DNA from: Hydrogenimonas sp. | Lineage (GTDB): Bacteria; Campylobacterota; Campylobacteria; Campylobacterales; Hydrogenimonadaceae | Assembly: GCA_015490295.1 (NCBI GenBank) | Contig: WFYC01000037.1 | Location: 1-64,000, forward strand | Direction of reading: 5' to 3' | DNA: 64,000 nt | Shown: piece after piece, positions 61,890-64,000 of the stretch | How the letters are laid out: each line of letters opens with the position of its first letter | Position numbering within the stretch: the first letter of the stretch is position 1 | Notes under the pieces: model-generated | Databases searched by the model: none | Seen by the model: only the letters and a program-made list of their open reading frames with translations | Told to the model about the DNA's origin: nothing | Program-made: the position numbers and the translations under genes

Positions 61890-64000
61890 TCAGAGTGATG
61901 CGCGTACCTTTTTGACCGCTTCGACCATATTACGAAGGCTGGGCTTCACCTCTTCCCATCTCCTGGTTTTGAGGCCGCAGTCGGGGTTTATCCATAGCTG
62001 TCTTGCTGGAAGCACCTCCAGAAGAAGACGGATCTGCTTCTCTATCTCCTCAATACTCGGTATGCGCGGTGAGTGGATGTCGTAGACACCCGGTCCAACC
62101 TCCTTTTTGTAGGAGTGCTCTTTGAATACTTTGAGCAGGGTGTTCCCGCTCCTTGCCGTCTCTATCGATATGACATCCGCATCCATCGCCTCTATCGTAT
62201 CGATGATATCGTTGAAGTCGCTGTAACACATATGGGTATGTATTTGGGTATCGGGCTTCGCTACGTTCGTACATATCCAGAAGCTTTCGAGTGCGAACTT
62301 CTCGTAAACAGGTCTCTGGGAGTCTCTTAGCGGATAACCCTCTTTGAATGCCGCTTCGTCGACCTGTATCATCCCTATGCCCGCTTTTTGAAGATCGTCG
62401 ACCTCATCTCTTATGGCAAGAGCTATCTGATAGCAGGTCTCGCTTCTTGGCTGATCGTCACGTACGAACGACCAGTTGAGGATCGTTACCGGTCCGGTTA
62501 GCATCCCCTTCATCGGCCTCTCGGTCAGGCTCTGCGCATATTCGCTCCAAAAGAGCGTCATCGGTTCGGGACGGCTCACATCTCCGTAGATTATCGGCGG
62601 TTTTACGCACCTGCTTCCGTAGCTCTGGACCCAGCCGTTTTCACTAAACGCGATACCCTGCAGCTGCTCTCCGAAATACTCGACCATGTCGTTGCGTTCG
62701 AACTCACCGTGTACGAGTACCTCCAGCCCTATCCGCTCCTGGAACTCGACACACTCCCTGATGAAGCCCTTCATCTTCTCGACATACTCGGCCTCCCCTA
62801 TCGAACCGTTTTTGAAATCTCTCCTTACCGCACGAACCTCAGGCGTCTGCGGAAAGCTCCCTATCGTCGTGGTGCACAGAGGAGGGTATTTGAACCGCTC
62901 GTGCTGAACGGCTATTCTATTCTCATACGGCTCCCTCCTCTTTTTGAGCTCATCTATCCCCTGCATTCTCTCTTTGACTTCAGGGTCGTGAATGAGCGTA
63001 GAGCTCTTTCTGTCGGCTACCGCATCCCTGTTGTGCGCATACCTTAGCGCCTCCTGCGCGTCAAGGGAGTCGGCTCCGTCGAAAAAGAGTCTGCAGAGCA
63101 GCGATAGCTCGTCGAGTTTCTCTACCGCAAACGCAAGCCACGACTTTATCTTTTCGTCGAGTCTCTTTTCGTATTTCAGGGTATAGGGCACATGCAGAAG
63201 CGAACATGAGGTCGATACGACTATGCTCTCTTTGGGAACCACGTTCGCGATCTCGTTAAGCAGAGAGAGTTTGCTCTCTATATCGCTTATCCATATGTTT
63301 CTTCCGTCGATCACCCCCGCCACCAGGGTTTTTCCGCTCCTGGCGAATATATCCAGAATCTCCATATTCGCACTGCCGTGTACGAAGTCAAGACCTATCC
63401 CCTTGATTGGGGTCTGCACGAGCTGAGCAGCAGCCTCTTTCGCATGGTCGAAGTATGTGACTACATATATATCACTCTTTTTGGCCGCGCCGCATAGCCT
63501 ATTATAGGCATCTTTTACCAAAAGCGACAACTCGGCAGCCCTCTGTGTAACCAGTATAGGCTCCTCGACCTGTATGGTTACCGAATCGCCAAGAGTGTCA
63601 AGCTCCTCGAAAAGGGAGACATATGCAGGCAAAATCTCCCCAAACAGTGTCAGTGCATCGGGATTGTACCCGTCCGTTCTCCTTGCGTTTGCAAGGAAGG
63701 TCAGAGGCCCTATTATATTTATCTTGGGATCGACCCCCTCGCTTTTAGCCGCTTCGTACTCCGCTCTTATCTTCGAGATATCTATCTTGTAGCTCATGCC
63801 CGCACAGAGCTCCGGTACGATGTAGTGGTAGTTGGTATTGAACCACTTTGTCATCTCCATGGCCGTATGGGTCTCGTCGCCGCGCGCCATTGCGAAGTAT
63901 CTTGCCGTCTTATCCTCTATGTCCCGAAACCTCTTCGGAACGAGGCCGAGAGTCTCTATCATATCCAGAGTCTGGTCGTAAAGCGAGAAGTCGTTAATGC
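61890..64000 (-). CDS. metE: cobalamin-independent methionine synthase (5' end outside window)
   Basis: TTTIGSFPQTPEVRAVRRDFKNG, VLVHGEFERNDMVEYFGEQL, INPDCGLKTRRWEEVKPSL; frame continues upstream of the listed Met (..NDFSLYDQTLD-M) to the window edge. Confidence 0.95.
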   Translation of the reverse strand, partial: INDFSLYDQTLDMIETLGLVPKRFRDIEDKTARYFAMARGDETHTAMEMTKWFNTNYHYIVPELCAGMSYKIDISKIRAEYEAAKSEGVDPKINIIGPLTFLANARRTDGYNPDALTLFGEILPAYVSLFEELDTLGDSVTIQVEEPILVTQRAAELSLLVKDAYNRLCGAAKKSDIYVVTYFDHAKEAAAQLVQTPIKGIGLDFVHGSANMEILDIFARSGKTLVAGVIDGRNIWISDIESKLSLLNEIANVVPKESIVVSTSCSLLHVPYTLKYEKRLDEKIKSWLAFAVEKLDELSLLCRLFFDGADSLDAQEALRYAHNRDAVADRKSSTLIHDPEVKERMQGIDELKKRREPYENRIAVQHERFKYPPLCTTTIGSFPQTPEVRAVRRDFKNGSIGEAEYVEKMKGFIRECVEFQERIGLEVLVHGEFERNDMVEYFGEQLQGIAFSENGWVQSYGSRCVKPPIIYGDVSRPEPMTLFWSEYAQSLTERPMKGMLTGPVTILNWSFVRDDQPRSETCYQIALAIRDEVDDLQKAGIGMIQVDEAAFKEGYPLRDSQRPVYEKFALESFWICTNVAKPDTQIHTHMCYSDFNDIIDTIEAMDADVISIETARSGNTLLKVFKEHSYKKEVGPGVYDIHSPRIPSIEEIEKQIRLLLEVLPARQLWINPDCGLKTRRWEEVKPSLRNMVEAVKKVRASL

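Overview
The window appears to come from a campylobacterotal (epsilonproteobacterial) chromosome, inferred from gene content and neighbourhoods only. It is densely coded and mostly housekeeping. Main blocks: (1) the 3' tail of an IS5-like transposase at the left edge, then a PAS/GGDEF protein; (2) pssA, mlaE, fliL, acpS, thiS, argD and a molybdopterin oxidoreductase, with TolC-like and HlyD-like genes; (3) rnpB (minus strand) next to a reductive-TCA-type cluster (oorDABC, sucCD, two-subunit fumarase, mdh, monomeric icd), with acnB further on; (4) mltG / AsmA-like, lolC-secA-lolA; (5) an AT-richer RND efflux operon with a TetR-type palindrome upstream; (6) cytochrome c peroxidase, a Sel1-repeat protein and a DUF2235 hydrolase whose C-terminus resembles the LecA (PA-IL) lectin; (7) ftsK, flgL, HU, two tRNAs, then a tightly coupled flgA-ubiX-coaD-tmk-hisS-speA string; (8) cysE, a cluster of four consecutive hairpins, a deaminase, an aminotransferase, an EAL-HDOD protein and a truncated metE. 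The observations most worth a second look are the DUF2235-LecA-like fusion, the flgA reading frame that has no canonical start after tRNA-Gly, the head-to-head overlap of mltG and the AsmA-like gene, the hairpin cluster at 58.77-58.88 kb, and the compositionally distinct RND island. No CRISPR array, prophage or obvious defence system was seen.
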